Origin: Thermoplasmatota archaeon
GTDB taxonomy: Archaea > Thermoplasmatota > E2 > DHVEG-1
Length of the DNA: 61,677 nucleotides
Assembly (NCBI GenBank): GCA_030619765.1
Contig: JAUXAU010000008.1
Span: forward strand, 1 to 61,677
Direction: 5' to 3'
Shown here: one piece after another, positions 44,795 through 53,684 of the stretch
Position numbering within the stretch: the first letter of the stretch is position 1
How the letters are laid out: the number at the start of each line of letters is the position of its first letter
Translations under genes and position numbers: made by a program
The notes under the pieces: model-generated
Seen by the model: the letters and a program-made list of their open reading frames with translations, nothing else
What the model was told of the DNA's origin: nothing
The model's database searches: none

Positions 44795-45556
44795 ATGAAA
44801 ACACTGGGAGTTTATACCAAGGATTTTTCTCTTTACCATGATATTATAAAGGTATTAAAAAAACGCAAATTAGCCTATGTTTCACTTCCCTCGCCAAAAG
44901 ATATACCAAAAAGAATTGGTGTAATATTAACCTCCCAAAAGGAAAGACAGGATATTAAATCTCAAAAAACTATTGCCACCGATACCTATGATTCCATTGA
45001 TCATGCTGTAGATCTAGCTATGCAAAAACTCACTGGAAAAGAAATTTATTCAAAGATTTTTGTTGGAATAGATCCCGGCGAACGTCCAGGTATTGCCATA
45101 GTTGGGGACGATATTCTGCTGCAAAAAATACAGGTTGATTCTCCTGAAAAAGTCGTATATTCGATAAAGCGTCTTTTGAAAGTATATCCATCAAAAGAAG
45201 CTTATATTCGTATAGGACATGGTTCAATTATTACGCGAAACAGAATAATAAACTCCCTCATTTCATTAAAAATACCTATTGAAATTGTTGATGAAACGAG
45301 TACAACACCTTCTCAACAGACGGGACGTTCTGAGAGGAATAGGGAAGCTGCTGCTGCTATTGCGTTATTATCTGGAGGGAAGGTTCAAACAAATCTGCCT
45401 TTAGAACCTACGAGAGGTGCAATAAAAAACGTACAACAACAGAGTAGACAACTCACAGAAGGAAAATACACCATATCAAAGGAAATTGCATTAAAAGTTT
45501 TAAAAGGAAAAATGAGTTTAGTCGAAGCAATTGAAAACGAAAAATCTAAAAACTAA
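44795..45556 (+). CDS. RNase H-fold (RuvC/YqgF-like) protein, uncharacterised
   Basis: 253 residues. The central part begins with a strand reading F-V-G-I-D-P-G-E-R-P-G-I-A-I-V, the first strand of RNase H/RuvC-like nucleases with catalytic Asp. A later strand region I-E-I-V-D-E is followed by N-R-E-A-A-A-A-I-A-L, where other members often have Asp. An N-terminal ~90-residue domain of unknown type and a C-terminal helical tail flank it. A TATATATC box about 29 bases before the ATG suggests a leaderless transcript. Probably a nuclease or resolvase-like protein. Confidence 0.65.
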   Translation: MKTLGVYTKDFSLYHDIIKVLKKRKLAYVSLPSPKDIPKRIGVILTSQKERQDIKSQKTIATDTYDSIDHAVDLAMQKLTGKEIYSKIFVGIDPGERPGIAIVGDDILLQKIQVDSPEKVVYSIKRLLKVYPSKEAYIRIGHGSIITRNRIINSLISLKIPIEIVDETSTTPSQQTGRSERNREAAAAIALLSGGKVQTNLPLEPTRGAIKNVQQQSRQLTEGKYTISKEIALKVLKGKMSLVEAIENEKSKN

Positions 45557-45602
45557 CCCAAATGTTTATGAACTTCTCTCATATGCTCACTAGGCAAGAG
45601 TA

Positions 45603-47153
45603 ATGGAAAACAAATATGCTCTGATTAGTGTTTTTGACAAAAAAGGCATAGTTGATTTTGCAAAAGAATTGTCTAAACTTGGCATAAGTATTATATCAAC
45701 AGGTGGAACTGCTACTGTTTTACGAGATTCAGGGGTAAAAATCAAAGAAATCTCAGAATTGACAGGATTTCCCGAAATGCTTGATGGTAGAGTAAAAACT
45801 CTTCATCCAATTGTTCATGCGGGAATACTTGCAAAAAGAGATGAAAAATTACACATGGGCTCGCTAAAAAAACATGGCATAAAAACGATAGATCTAGTTG
45901 TGTGTAACCTATATCCATTTGAAGAGACTATACAAAAACCAAACGTAAGCACTGAAGAAGTTATAGAAAATATCGACATAGGTGGACCCACACTGATAAG
46001 GGCATCTGCAAAGAATTACAAAGATGTTATAGTATTAACAAAGCCCAAACAATATAATGAGATTCTTAAAATTTTGAAATCAAAAAAAGAAGTAAGTTTG
46101 GAGCATAGAAAGAGACTTGCAATTGAAGCTTTTTCCCATACTGCTCAATATGACTCGATAATATCACAATATTTTAGGAAGAAATGGACAGATGAAATCT
46201 TACCTGAAAACCATACCTTCACAATGAGAAAAATCCAAGACATGAGATATGGTGAAAATCCTCATCAAAAAGGTGCGTTTTATAAAGCACTTCCAATAGT
46301 GGAGGAACCTTGTATATCCAATGCTAAACAACTCCAGGGAAAAGAACTGTCTTTTAATAATATCTTAGATTCTGACTGTGCTATAGAATGTATAAAAGAA
46401 TTTTCTGATCTAACCTGTGTTATTGTAAAACATGCCACTCCTTGTGGAATAGCTAGCTCAAATAACTTGTTGCAGGCTTGGGAAGAGGCATATACAACTG
46501 ATGTATACTCTCCGTTTGGAGGTATTATCTCTTTTAACAGCGAAGTAAAGAAAGATGTTGCCAAAGAACTTTCCAACTATTTCTTAGAAGTTATTATTGC
46601 ACCAAAGTTCAGTAAAGAAGCGCTATCAATATTTGGGAAAAAGAAAAACCTTAGACTGCTTGAATTAAAAGATTTAGATAAAAAATTTAAAAGAAAAGGC
46701 ACAAACTTCCGAAGCGTTGTAGGAGGATTTCTAGCCCAAGAAAGGGATACTTATTTATCTGATAAAAAGAACTGGAAGATTGTTACGAAGAAGAAGCCGT
46801 CGCAAGAAGATTTGGAATCCATGGAATTTGCAGTTAAATGCGTAAAACATGTGAAATCCAACTCCGTTCTTTTTGTAAAAGATACACGTACAATAGCTAT
46901 TGGAGGAGGGCAAACCTCCAGAGTTGACGCTACATGGATTGCAACACACAAGGGCAAAGAGAATATCAAAGAATCTATTATGGCTAGTGATGCATTTTTC
47001 CCATTTAGAGATGCGGTTGATGTTGCCGCAAAGGCAGGTGTAAAAGCCATTATTCAACCCGGCGGATCCATAAGAGACGATGAAGTCATCAAAGCGGCAG
47101 ATGAACATGGTATAGCCATGGTGTTTTCAGGGCAGCGATACTTTAGACACTAA
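45603..47153 (+). CDS. purH: Bifunctional AICAR transformylase / IMP cyclohydrolase
   Basis: 516 residues, standard PurH length. The N-terminal IMP cyclohydrolase domain has I-S-V-F-D-K-K-G-I, I-S-T-G-G-T-A and M-L-D-G-R-V-K-T-L-H-P. The transformylase domain carries L-R-Y/D-G-E-N-P-H-Q-type R-Y-G-E-N-P-H-Q-K, V-K-H-A-T-P-C-G (catalytic Lys-His), and I-Q-P-G-G-S-I-R-D-D near the end. It makes the last two steps to IMP. Many archaea use PurP and PurO instead, so this may have come from bacteria. Confidence 0.95.
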   Translation: MENKYALISVFDKKGIVDFAKELSKLGISIISTGGTATVLRDSGVKIKEISELTGFPEMLDGRVKTLHPIVHAGILAKRDEKLHMGSLKKHGIKTIDLVVCNLYPFEETIQKPNVSTEEVIENIDIGGPTLIRASAKNYKDVIVLTKPKQYNEILKILKSKKEVSLEHRKRLAIEAFSHTAQYDSIISQYFRKKWTDEILPENHTFTMRKIQDMRYGENPHQKGAFYKALPIVEEPCISNAKQLQGKELSFNNILDSDCAIECIKEFSDLTCVIVKHATPCGIASSNNLLQAWEEAYTTDVYSPFGGIISFNSEVKKDVAKELSNYFLEVIIAPKFSKEALSIFGKKKNLRLLELKDLDKKFKRKGTNFRSVVGGFLAQERDTYLSDKKNWKIVTKKKPSQEDLESMEFAVKCVKHVKSNSVLFVKDTRTIAIGGGQTSRVDATWIATHKGKENIKESIMASDAFFPFRDAVDVAAKAGVKAIIQPGGSIRDDEVIKAADEHGIAMVFSGQRYFRH

Positions 47154-47197
47154 TCATCTAAACTTTCTTTAAAGATGAATATATACATCTTCAAACA

Positions 47198-49042
47198 ATG
47201 CAGTTTAGCGTAAAAAACAGAGATGGTCCTGCAAGAATCGGAGAACTTATAATAGAGCATAAAAGAGTTACTACTCCAAACATACTTTTTGTAAATACAT
47301 CTAGGATTAAAGCACCAAATTTTTCTGATATTTTGATAACCAATGATAATCAGAAAAGAAAAGAACCAACAATAAGAATTGGTAATAGTGCGTTTTCATC
47401 TTTACCGGACAAAGGTAAAGGAGAATTATCGGTTGATAATTATTTGGTTTATCCAAAAGATGTGTCAAAAGAATTGCATTTGAGTTCAGTAGAATATAAT
47501 AAAAAAACCTACGAATGCTGTTTAATACCTGCAAATAAAGAAGTTATAAGTGATGTTTTAAAAGATAATGATGCTTCGTTATTTGTCGTTGTAAATGCAT
47601 TTCAACTTTTATCTCAACAATCAAAATTTGTAGAATTTATTACAGAACTTAGGGAAAAAATAGGATATCAAAGAATGATGTATACCCCATGTATTGGGAA
47701 CCCTTCTAGTTTTTCTTTACTAGCATATATAGGAGTGGATTTTTTTGATTCGATTTCTGCAATTATTGCTGCGAGAAATGAAATATTATTATTTCCTACT
47801 GGTAGTCTCAATAAAAACGAATTGAATGAACTACCATGTAGTTGTCCGTCCTGCAGCAAGATAGATGGAAAAGCCTTGGAGATGGATTATCTACAGATAT
47901 TAAATCATAACTATTTTGCTCTATTAGACGAAATAAAACAGGTGAGAAACGCTATTGCTCTTGGCAATCTACGTGAACTTGTTGAAACAAGAATTAGATC
48001 TGACCCCAGCCTAGCATCTATTCTCAGAATCTTGGATTTTCAATATTATAATTTTTTAGAAGAAAGAACGCCGATAGTACGTAAAAATAAGCTACTTGCC
48101 ACATCAAAGGAATCTTTGTTTAGACCTGAAATAAAACGATTTCAAGAGCGCGTAATAAAAAGATATCAGAAGCCAAAAGATGCGGAAATATTGCTTTTTC
48201 TCCCCTGTTCAGCAAAAAAACCGTATTCATTTTCAAAATCCCACAGGCTATTTAGAGAAAGAGTATTCAACTCAAAGAACCCACATATAGTTCATGAGGT
48301 AATAATAACCTCTCCATTAGGAATTGTTCCAAGAGAGCTGGAATTAACATACCCTGCTTCTGTATATGACATAGCAGTTACAGGACATTGGGATGAAGAT
48401 GAAAAAAAGATGATACGGAATCTATTGAAACGGTATCTAGAGATTAATGTCTATGATAAAGTAATAGTACATGTACCATCAGATATTCGAGATTTTGTTA
48501 TCGATTTAATAAAAAACCCGATAGATACTTGCATTGGGAAGGCTACTTCAAAAGAATCACTAGATGAATTGTCAGATGTGTTAAAGAAAGTGACAAGTAA
48601 ATATGATATAGTTAAGTCATCAAAAAGAGTTTATGAAAATATGAAGGCTCTTGCATCCTATCAATTTGGTAGAAAAATTGCTGAAAAACTCTTAAAAAAC
48701 TGCAAGATAAAAGGAAAGTATCCCTATCAAAAAATAATTGATGATAATAAACAACTAGGAATGGTAACAAAGGAACGGGGATTGATTTCACTAACCATGG
48801 AAGGGGCAAGAAAAATTGCTAATTCTGGGAAATACTGGGTAGAAATACACGATGATTTTACATTGAAAGGATCTGTATTTGCCCCTGGAATAAAAGATGC
48901 AGATGAATCAATTAGAATTGGTGATGAATTAATTGTGTTAAAAAACAATAAAACATGTGGTGTTGGTGTAGCTCAGATGAACGGAAATGAGATGAGAGAA
49001 ACAAAAAGAGGGGAAGCGGTAAAAATCAGGCACAGAACCTAG
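47198..49042 (+). CDS. arcS: Archaeosine synthase ArcS (TgtA2)
   Basis: 614 residues. The N-terminal ~280 residues resemble the TGT-like barrel, with the metal-binding C-S-C-P-S-C. The ArcS core has L-P-C-S-A-K-K-P-Y-S-F-S-K-S-H. The C-terminal PUA domain reads G-S-V-F-A-P-G-I and G-D-E-L-I-V. ArcS converts preQ0 at tRNA position 15 toward archaeosine. A leaderless start fits the AATATATAC box about 20 bases ahead. Confidence 0.92.
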   Translation: MQFSVKNRDGPARIGELIIEHKRVTTPNILFVNTSRIKAPNFSDILITNDNQKRKEPTIRIGNSAFSSLPDKGKGELSVDNYLVYPKDVSKELHLSSVEYNKKTYECCLIPANKEVISDVLKDNDASLFVVVNAFQLLSQQSKFVEFITELREKIGYQRMMYTPCIGNPSSFSLLAYIGVDFFDSISAIIAARNEILLFPTGSLNKNELNELPCSCPSCSKIDGKALEMDYLQILNHNYFALLDEIKQVRNAIALGNLRELVETRIRSDPSLASILRILDFQYYNFLEERTPIVRKNKLLATSKESLFRPEIKRFQERVIKRYQKPKDAEILLFLPCSAKKPYSFSKSHRLFRERVFNSKNPHIVHEVIITSPLGIVPRELELTYPASVYDIAVTGHWDEDEKKMIRNLLKRYLEINVYDKVIVHVPSDIRDFVIDLIKNPIDTCIGKATSKESLDELSDVLKKVTSKYDIVKSSKRVYENMKALASYQFGRKIAEKLLKNCKIKGKYPYQKIIDDNKQLGMVTKERGLISLTMEGARKIANSGKYWVEIHDDFTLKGSVFAPGIKDADESIRIGDELIVLKNNKTCGVGVAQMNGNEMRETKRGEAVKIRHRT

Positions 49043-49572
49043 ATAATATCCATAGACTGTTTTTTACCACAGTACGGACATGAATGGATTTTCATTTTTT
49101 GAAATAAATCAGTTCCTTCTGCCCAAATGGAAACAAACTCTCCACAGTTTTTACACTCGAAACGCGTTTTAACAGATTTCTGTTCAGGAATTTCTTCCTC
49201 CACTAACTTAGGCGAAGGAGGTATTGTGCCAACATTTCCACAATCAGGGCAGGTTAATGTAAAAGGTTTTTTGTTGTCACGTTTTGATTTTTTAATAGCG
49301 AAAATTCCGTTACAACTTGGACATTTAAAATGATACAGTTTACCTCCCAATGTTTTTTTAAATTCTTTTGCAGCATTGTTAAACTCTTTCGGTTTTTTCT
49401 TTGAACTTAAAGATACCAACACAACTGAAAGTATTATCAAAATACCATAAAGTGCCAAAATGCTTTGAAGCCATTGATCTTCATAGATAATGCTCCAAAA
49501 AGAAAAAAACAATACTACACATGCTAACAGAACTATTGCAACAAAGGGTAATTTACTATGGGCTGCTGTCAT
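49039..49572 (-). CDS. Membrane protein with two zinc ribbons
   Basis: 177 residues. Two hydrophobic segments at the N-terminus (about 8-28 and 34-54) are followed by two Cys4 zinc ribbons: C-P-S-C-N with C-P-D-C-G, and C-K-N-C-G with C-P-Y-C-G. Its start overlaps the stop of the upstream gene (ATGA), so the pair is coupled. The 3' end overlaps arcS by 4 bp. Function unknown; a membrane-bound regulatory or assembly protein is possible. Confidence 0.75.
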   Translation of the reverse strand: MTAAHSKLPFVAIVLLACVVLFFSFWSIIYEDQWLQSILALYGILIILSVVLVSLSSKKKPKEFNNAAKEFKKTLGGKLYHFKCPSCNGIFAIKKSKRDNKKPFTLTCPDCGNVGTIPPSPKLVEEEIPEQKSVKTRFECKNCGEFVSIWAEGTDLFQKMKIHSCPYCGKKQSMDII

Positions 49573-49913
49573 GTTTTCTGCCTCTTTAATCCATATATTG
49601 ATAATACTATTATCAAAATAAATAAAATTACCGATATAATTAGATAACTCCAGTTTTCTCTTAATTTATATACTATTTCTTGCAGTGAAGAGATACGTTT
49701 AAGTGGATTATTACCATCATTGTATTCCTCAACATTTGTATAACCGTCTCCGTCTTCATCTCGCTCTGCATCAGTTGGATCATAAGGGTCAAAACCATAT
49801 CGTTCTTCCCACCAATCAGGCATACCATCACAATCTACATCATCAATATCAGTGGTTATCCAAAATTCTTTGTTTCGGTAATAGTCTACCAGTAAGCTAT
49901 ATATAGCCAACAC
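49569..49913 (-). CDS. Small membrane protein with calcium-binding EF-type repeats
   Basis: 114 residues, GTG start. Two Asp-rich calcium-binding repeats of the thrombospondin type 3/dockerin kind are visible: D-V-D-C-D-G-M-P-D-W-W-E and D-E-D-G-D-G-Y-T-N-V-E-E-Y, the latter followed by N-P-L. One C-terminal transmembrane helix and a basic tail K-R-Q-K-T follow. A signal peptide is not evident, so the start may be mis-set or the protein may be the remnant of a longer surface protein. Divergent promoter region shared with 49940. Confidence 0.65.
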   Translation of the reverse strand: MLAIYSLLVDYYRNKEFWITTDIDDVDCDGMPDWWEERYGFDPYDPTDAERDEDGDGYTNVEEYNDGNNPLKRISSLQEIVYKLRENWSYLIISVILFILIIVLSIYGLKRQKT

Positions 49914-49931
49914 GACATATATATTATTGGT
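49896..49931. promoter_or_regulatory. Divergent promoter region with palindromic TATA
   Basis: A 12-bp palindrome GCTATATATAGC (49896-49907) and a second A/T box ATATATATTATT (49917-49928) lie between the two divergent genes at 49913 and 49940. Both boxes can serve as TATA elements, one per direction, so regulation may be shared. Confidence 0.35.
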
Positions 49932-49939
49932 AGAATATT

Positions 49940-50482
49940 ATGACTGAAAAACGAACTCCTGTAAAGGAAAGGTCCATCTATGTTTATGTACCCACAAATA
50001 AAATGGCGAATAGATGGAAAAAGCTGGCGAAAAAATCAGGGCTCTCTATATCCCAGTACGTCCTGAATGTCGTAGAAAACTACATTGGAGATGAGAGTAT
50101 GGCTGCCTCCCAAGGGGACTTGAACAGACGGTTAGGTGAGTTGGAGGGGCAAAACACCCAGTTAAGGAATGAAAACCTTGCTCTGTCTAAGCGGGTTAAG
50201 ATGCTGAATGTCTTGACTGATAGGTATGAGGAAGATCTCAAGAATTTAAAAAACCGTCAGTTTCAGGATGAAAGTTCTTTTGATGGTGTCAGGCAGTATG
50301 AACATGAGCTCATCAATCTTTTGAAAGAAAGAGATGTTGTTAAGGAGCATGAGTTACTTGATCTTTTACACATTGACCATGGTGATGCTGTATCGGTACG
50401 ATTGATAAACCAACAGTTGGATAACCTCTTCAGTTATGGACTTGTTCGAAGAAGTAAGGGGGGTCTTATATGGATAAGGTAA
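49940..50482 (+). CDS. Ribbon-helix-helix / coiled-coil / winged-helix protein
   Basis: 180 residues. The N-terminal ~50 residues look like an RHH-type fold (S-I-Y-V-Y-V-P, then K-K-S-G-L-S-I-S-Q-Y-V-L-N). Residues about 58-92 are a coiled coil (L-N-R-R-L-G-E-L-E-G-Q-N-T-Q-L). The C-terminal third is a winged-helix (V-K-E-H-E-L-L-D-L-L-H-I then L-V-R-R-S-K-G-G-L). It overlaps the tyrosine recombinase gene by 13 bases. It is probably a DNA-binding partner of the recombinase. Confidence 0.75.
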   Translation: MTEKRTPVKERSIYVYVPTNKMANRWKKLAKKSGLSISQYVLNVVENYIGDESMAASQGDLNRRLGELEGQNTQLRNENLALSKRVKMLNVLTDRYEEDLKNLKNRQFQDESSFDGVRQYEHELINLLKERDVVKEHELLDLLHIDHGDAVSVRLINQQLDNLFSYGLVRRSKGGLIWIR

Positions 50483-51426
50483 GCGATGACCAGATTATAC
50501 AGAGATTTGTAAAACACTGCACACGCCGGGGGATGTCGGAAAAGACTATTGAAGTATATACCAATGCGGTTAAATTTTTCAGGCGGTTTCTTAATAGCAA
50601 GAGCCGGTATCTTGTGGATATTGATGGGATGGAAAATAAGGATCTGCTAGAAGCGTTTATCGACCATTTAAGGGATAACGGGGTGCGTTCGTTTTCTCGG
50701 TTAAATGTATGTTTTTCTGCTTTGAATCATCTTTATAGCTATTTGGAATATGATGGGGTTATCAAGCAGAATATTGTTCTTACTGTTAGGAAGATGAATC
50801 TTAAATCGTACAAAAAGGGGGCTGTTCCTTCGAAGCGGAAGATTATAGATGTGGATAAGATGTCGCGTTTTCTGAATAGCATTATTAATCTAGAGGATAA
50901 AACTATCTGTACCTTGTTTGTTAAAACCGGTTTTAGATTGGATGAGTTGGTGAGCCTTGATGTCGATGAAATAAGTTTTGAGGACAACTCTATTACATTG
51001 AAAGGAGATGGCATGTTTCATAAACGTACTAATCTGAAGGTGTACTTTGATGAGGAGACCGAGCGTCTTTTGAAACGATGGTTGGCGAGGCGTAAGATGA
51101 TAGCAAAACCAGGGGAATCTGCATTGTTTGTAAGTGAATATGGCCACAGGTTACACAGGAGGGCTATTGCTTTTCGTATAACAAAATGGGCGGCACAGTT
51201 TGGTATCCATGATAAAAAATCACAGAGGATAGAGGATCATTTCACGGCTCATAACTTCCGGCATTGTTTTACTACGTATCTCAGGCAGGCGGGAATGACC
51301 AGGGAGTATATCGGAGAGCTCAGAGGAGACAAGCCAAAAGAGGTGTTTGATATTTACTACCACATCGACCATAGGGACCTTCGGAAGAGTTACCTTAGCT
51401 CTATACCAAAATTCAATGTGTACTAA
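50470..51426 (+). CDS. Tyrosine recombinase (XerA/integrase type)
   Basis: 318 residues. The N-terminal SAM-like core-binding domain is followed by the catalytic domain with T-G-F-R-L-D-E-L (first Arg), H-N-F-R-H-C-F (HxxR), and D-I-Y-Y-H-I-D with the nucleophile Tyr. All main catalytic residues are present. It is translationally coupled to the RHH/coiled-coil protein. Together with a different integrase at 52779-53684 it marks a possible mobile region. Whether it acts on the tRNA-end repeats at 16-22 kb is unknown. Confidence 0.88.
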   Translation: MDKVSDDQIIQRFVKHCTRRGMSEKTIEVYTNAVKFFRRFLNSKSRYLVDIDGMENKDLLEAFIDHLRDNGVRSFSRLNVCFSALNHLYSYLEYDGVIKQNIVLTVRKMNLKSYKKGAVPSKRKIIDVDKMSRFLNSIINLEDKTICTLFVKTGFRLDELVSLDVDEISFEDNSITLKGDGMFHKRTNLKVYFDEETERLLKRWLARRKMIAKPGESALFVSEYGHRLHRRAIAFRITKWAAQFGIHDKKSQRIEDHFTAHNFRHCFTTYLRQAGMTREYIGELRGDKPKEVFDIYYHIDHRDLRKSYLSSIPKFNVY

Positions 51427-51487
51427 ACTCTGTGGCTGCTACAGGTTGATTTATCATTGAAACTCAATACTTGAATTTTGGATTTAA

Positions 51488-52336
51488 TTACCATTCGCTA
51501 TCTCCATCTTCAGTTTCTACACCAGTTTCTTTATCATATGGGACACTAGACCATAGATATTCATTTTTGATTTTCCATTTATATTTGAAAAAAGTTTTTA
51601 CGGGAATAGGGCATAAAAAACCATTTTCTACTTCTCCTTCTACATATTCACTTTCAACAACTGCGATGATACTATGGCCGCCATCTCTTGTGTAACAATA
51701 GAACTTTTCAATTTCTTTTGGTAATGGAGAATGATACTTTTTGCCTTTTATGACAAACCCTTCTAATTGTGCTTTTTTAATAATTTCGTTTTCCTCTCCA
51801 TCTTCTATATTCCCCCCATTTTCTAATTGAATGGTTTGAAATAGATCAAACGATTTTTCTGTCAATTTACCATATTCTCCAAGAACCCCGCTATCTTTTG
51901 CATCATTCCACAGTTCGTCAACAGAGTAGGTTAGATCTATACGATTTTTCCATTTTTTATATATCTCGGAATAGTTCTCCACCAGATAAGACCTATTCCA
52001 AGATTTCAACCATACTTCTCTCAGTTTGATGGGCATGTTGAAACTGCGCATCGCCTTGATTACCCCACTACTTGAGTCAATCAGAAGAAAATTTATGATA
52101 TTATCGCGATAGTATGCCTCTTGTCGTTGTTTCCATTCACCTTCGGGATAAAGACATGGATCAAATACAATTTCAAAAACCAATAATGTATCCCTATCTT
52201 TCACTTCGACGCTAAATAGGGCAATTACCACCAGATTTGTACTGTTGGCGATATAGCGTGATGTTATCTTGTTTTTTCTATATGCTTCTATTTCGTTCTC
52301 AGTCAAATCAGGCATATATAACATATCATCATCCAA
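51488..52336 (-). CDS. Uncharacterised protein
   Basis: 282 residues, TTG start in the best case; ATG codons at 52324 and 52315 are alternatives. No family recognised. It is rich in Lys/Glu and aromatic residues, with no transmembrane segment or obvious motif. A short frame (52303-52461) overlaps its 5' end, possibly coupling the two or marking a frameshift. The promoter further upstream on this strand carries the conserved 40-bp block at 52573-52612. Confidence 0.65.
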   Translation of the reverse strand: MDDDMLYMPDLTENEIEAYRKNKITSRYIANSTNLVVIALFSVEVKDRDTLLVFEIVFDPCLYPEGEWKQRQEAYYRDNIINFLLIDSSSGVIKAMRSFNMPIKLREVWLKSWNRSYLVENYSEIYKKWKNRIDLTYSVDELWNDAKDSGVLGEYGKLTEKSFDLFQTIQLENGGNIEDGEENEIIKKAQLEGFVIKGKKYHSPLPKEIEKFYCYTRDGGHSIIAVVESEYVEGEVENGFLCPIPVKTFFKYKWKIKNEYLWSSVPYDKETGVETEDGDSEW

Positions 52337-52461
52337 TGTCCGTCTTTTGATTGCTCTAAAATAGATTCTGTCCTATTTTTCCTGGCAACATCCCAATATG
52401 GCTTTGGAGCTTTTTTACCTATGGCCAATATTTCAATCATGTGCAACTTTCTCCCTGGCAT
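52303..52461 (-). CDS. Small ORF overlapping the uncharacterised gene
   Basis: 52 residues starting M-P-G-R-K-L-H-M-I-E-I-L-A-I-G, then K-A-P-K-P-Y-W-D-V-A-R. The last ~11 codons overlap the start of the gene at 51488-52336 in another frame. It could be a real upstream gene of the operon or the N-terminal part of that protein separated by a frameshift. It is the first reasonable ATG frame after the conserved promoter block. No clear ribosome site. Confidence 0.35.
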   Translation of the reverse strand: MPGRKLHMIEILAIGKKAPKPYWDVARKNRTESILEQSKDGHWMMICYICLI

Positions 52462-52572
52462 CTTCTAATGTTTGGGCATTTTGTCTTCATTGTTTTACTT
52501 TTCTCTTTTCATTTTCTGTATCCACTTGATTGTATAATACTATAGATGGTACGTTACTTATCAACACTAGCA

Positions 52573-52612
52573 TATATAAACACAACCTGTCAAAATGCCA
52601 AAATGAAAAAAT
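52573..52612 (-). promoter_or_regulatory. Conserved 40-bp promoter block, copy C (minus strand)
   Basis: Read on the minus strand it starts ATTTTTTCAT at 52612, continues TTTGGCATTTTGACAGG and ends in TTTATATA (52580-52573). Length and spacing equal copies A and B. It points toward the small ORF and the uncharacterised gene at 51488-52461. Confidence 0.65.
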
Positions 52613-52778
52613 ACTTTTACAATCCCCTTTCCCTTGAATACAAGAGATGGTAAAAAACATGTTTAAGGGTATTTACCATAGAACATTCACAGGCATTTAC
52701 ATCATAACTTTATTTTCCTTTTTTCTTAACGATGTTTCCTCTCCTTCTAAATTTTCCATTTGCAGTATTTGCAGTACC

Positions 52779-53684
52779 TCATGCAACCTTTCTTACTGTC
52801 AGTCTTGGTTCTACCTTTGCTTTGAACTCCTTCCGTAACTCGTCGATACTTTCTGGAGACAACTGCTTCCTGAGGGTGTACCTCGTTGTGAGGTCCCCCG
52901 TGTGGCCCATATAGAACGCCCTCTTGTAAGAGTCGAGAGATGAGAGGCCGTTATCAAAATAGCTTCTGAGAACATACGCCCTCTGCCTGAAATTGCATCG
53001 ATGAAATGCACTGGTAATCCAATACTGAATCGTCCGTTTGTGAACACCCAATATCTCCGCATCCATACTGATGTCTTCCTGATTTTCAAGCCATGCCTTG
53101 ATGTACTCGGCTCCCTCTTCAATAAGAAACACAAAAAACTCAAGTTTTGCCTTATTGCCCGGATAGTTATGTTGAACGTTTATCCTCACAGGCAACCTTG
53201 GAAAGGTTACCTTGCCGTTGTTTATCCTGCAATCAATATCCTTCACTTGTATATGTGTCGCCAACATCGGCCGCAGTCCGCAGAAAGCAAGGAGGGACAT
53301 GGCAACCTTTTCTTTGATGACCGCCTTTTCAAATATTTCGGAGAGGCGATGCTGGGAGGGGATCTCCGCGGTGAAAATCCCCTGTTTTGTTCGGCTTCGA
53401 TCGGCGTCAATGACCGAGGTGTCGAACTCTATATCCATGAATGTGAGGAACGAGTGCACCGCCGATATTCTGAGGTTTCTCGTCAGTGGGGCGAGAGGAA
53501 GATCCTCGAAGTACCTCCTCATCTTTTTGTGGAACGGCACCTTGTCCCTGGCGAACACTACGAACTCATCAACCGTCATGTTTAGATCCAAGAGTACCAT
53601 GCGGAGCTGCGATTTGTAGTTATCGCGTGTCGTGTCTGCCTTCCGCCTTCCCATATCGTTATCCCATTCGTCTATCAAATTCAT
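52779..53684 (-). CDS. Archaeal-type tyrosine recombinase/integrase
   Basis: 301 residues from the ATG at 53684, which has GGTGAT just upstream (the frame opens at 53708). Catalytic segments are C-G-L-R-P-M (first Arg), R-A-Y-V-L-R-S-Y-F-D in place of the usual HxxR box, and Y-M-G-H-T-G-D-L-T-T-R-Y-T with the terminal Tyr. The YxLRxYF version is that of integrases found on archaeal viruses and plasmids. Base composition is visibly richer in G+C than most of the window, consistent with transfer. The target site is unknown. Confidence 0.8.
   Translation of the reverse strand: MNLIDEWDNDMGRRKADTTRDNYKSQLRMVLLDLNMTVDEFVVFARDKVPFHKKMRRYFEDLPLAPLTRNLRISAVHSFLTFMDIEFDTSVIDADRSRTKQGIFTAEIPSQHRLSEIFEKAVIKEKVAMSLLAFCGLRPMLATHIQVKDIDCRINNGKVTFPRLPVRINVQHNYPGNKAKLEFFVFLIEEGAEYIKAWLENQEDISMDAEILGVHKRTIQYWITSAFHRCNFRQRAYVLRSYFDNGLSSLDSYKRAFYMGHTGDLTTRYTLRKQLSPESIDELRKEFKAKVEPRLTVRKVA

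Noticed and set aside
45562-45602. Riboswitch before purH
   Set aside because: The gap is only about 45 bases, with no room for a purine-type aptamer and no visible pairing.
53001-53585. 194-codon plus-strand frame opposite the integrase
   Set aside because: The minus-strand frame carries the recombinase catalytic motifs. The plus frame is a shadow in a richer G+C stretch.
50470-53684. Complete provirus or plasmid between the two recombinases
   Set aside because: No capsid, terminase, replication initiator or flanking direct repeats were seen, so only remnants can be claimed.
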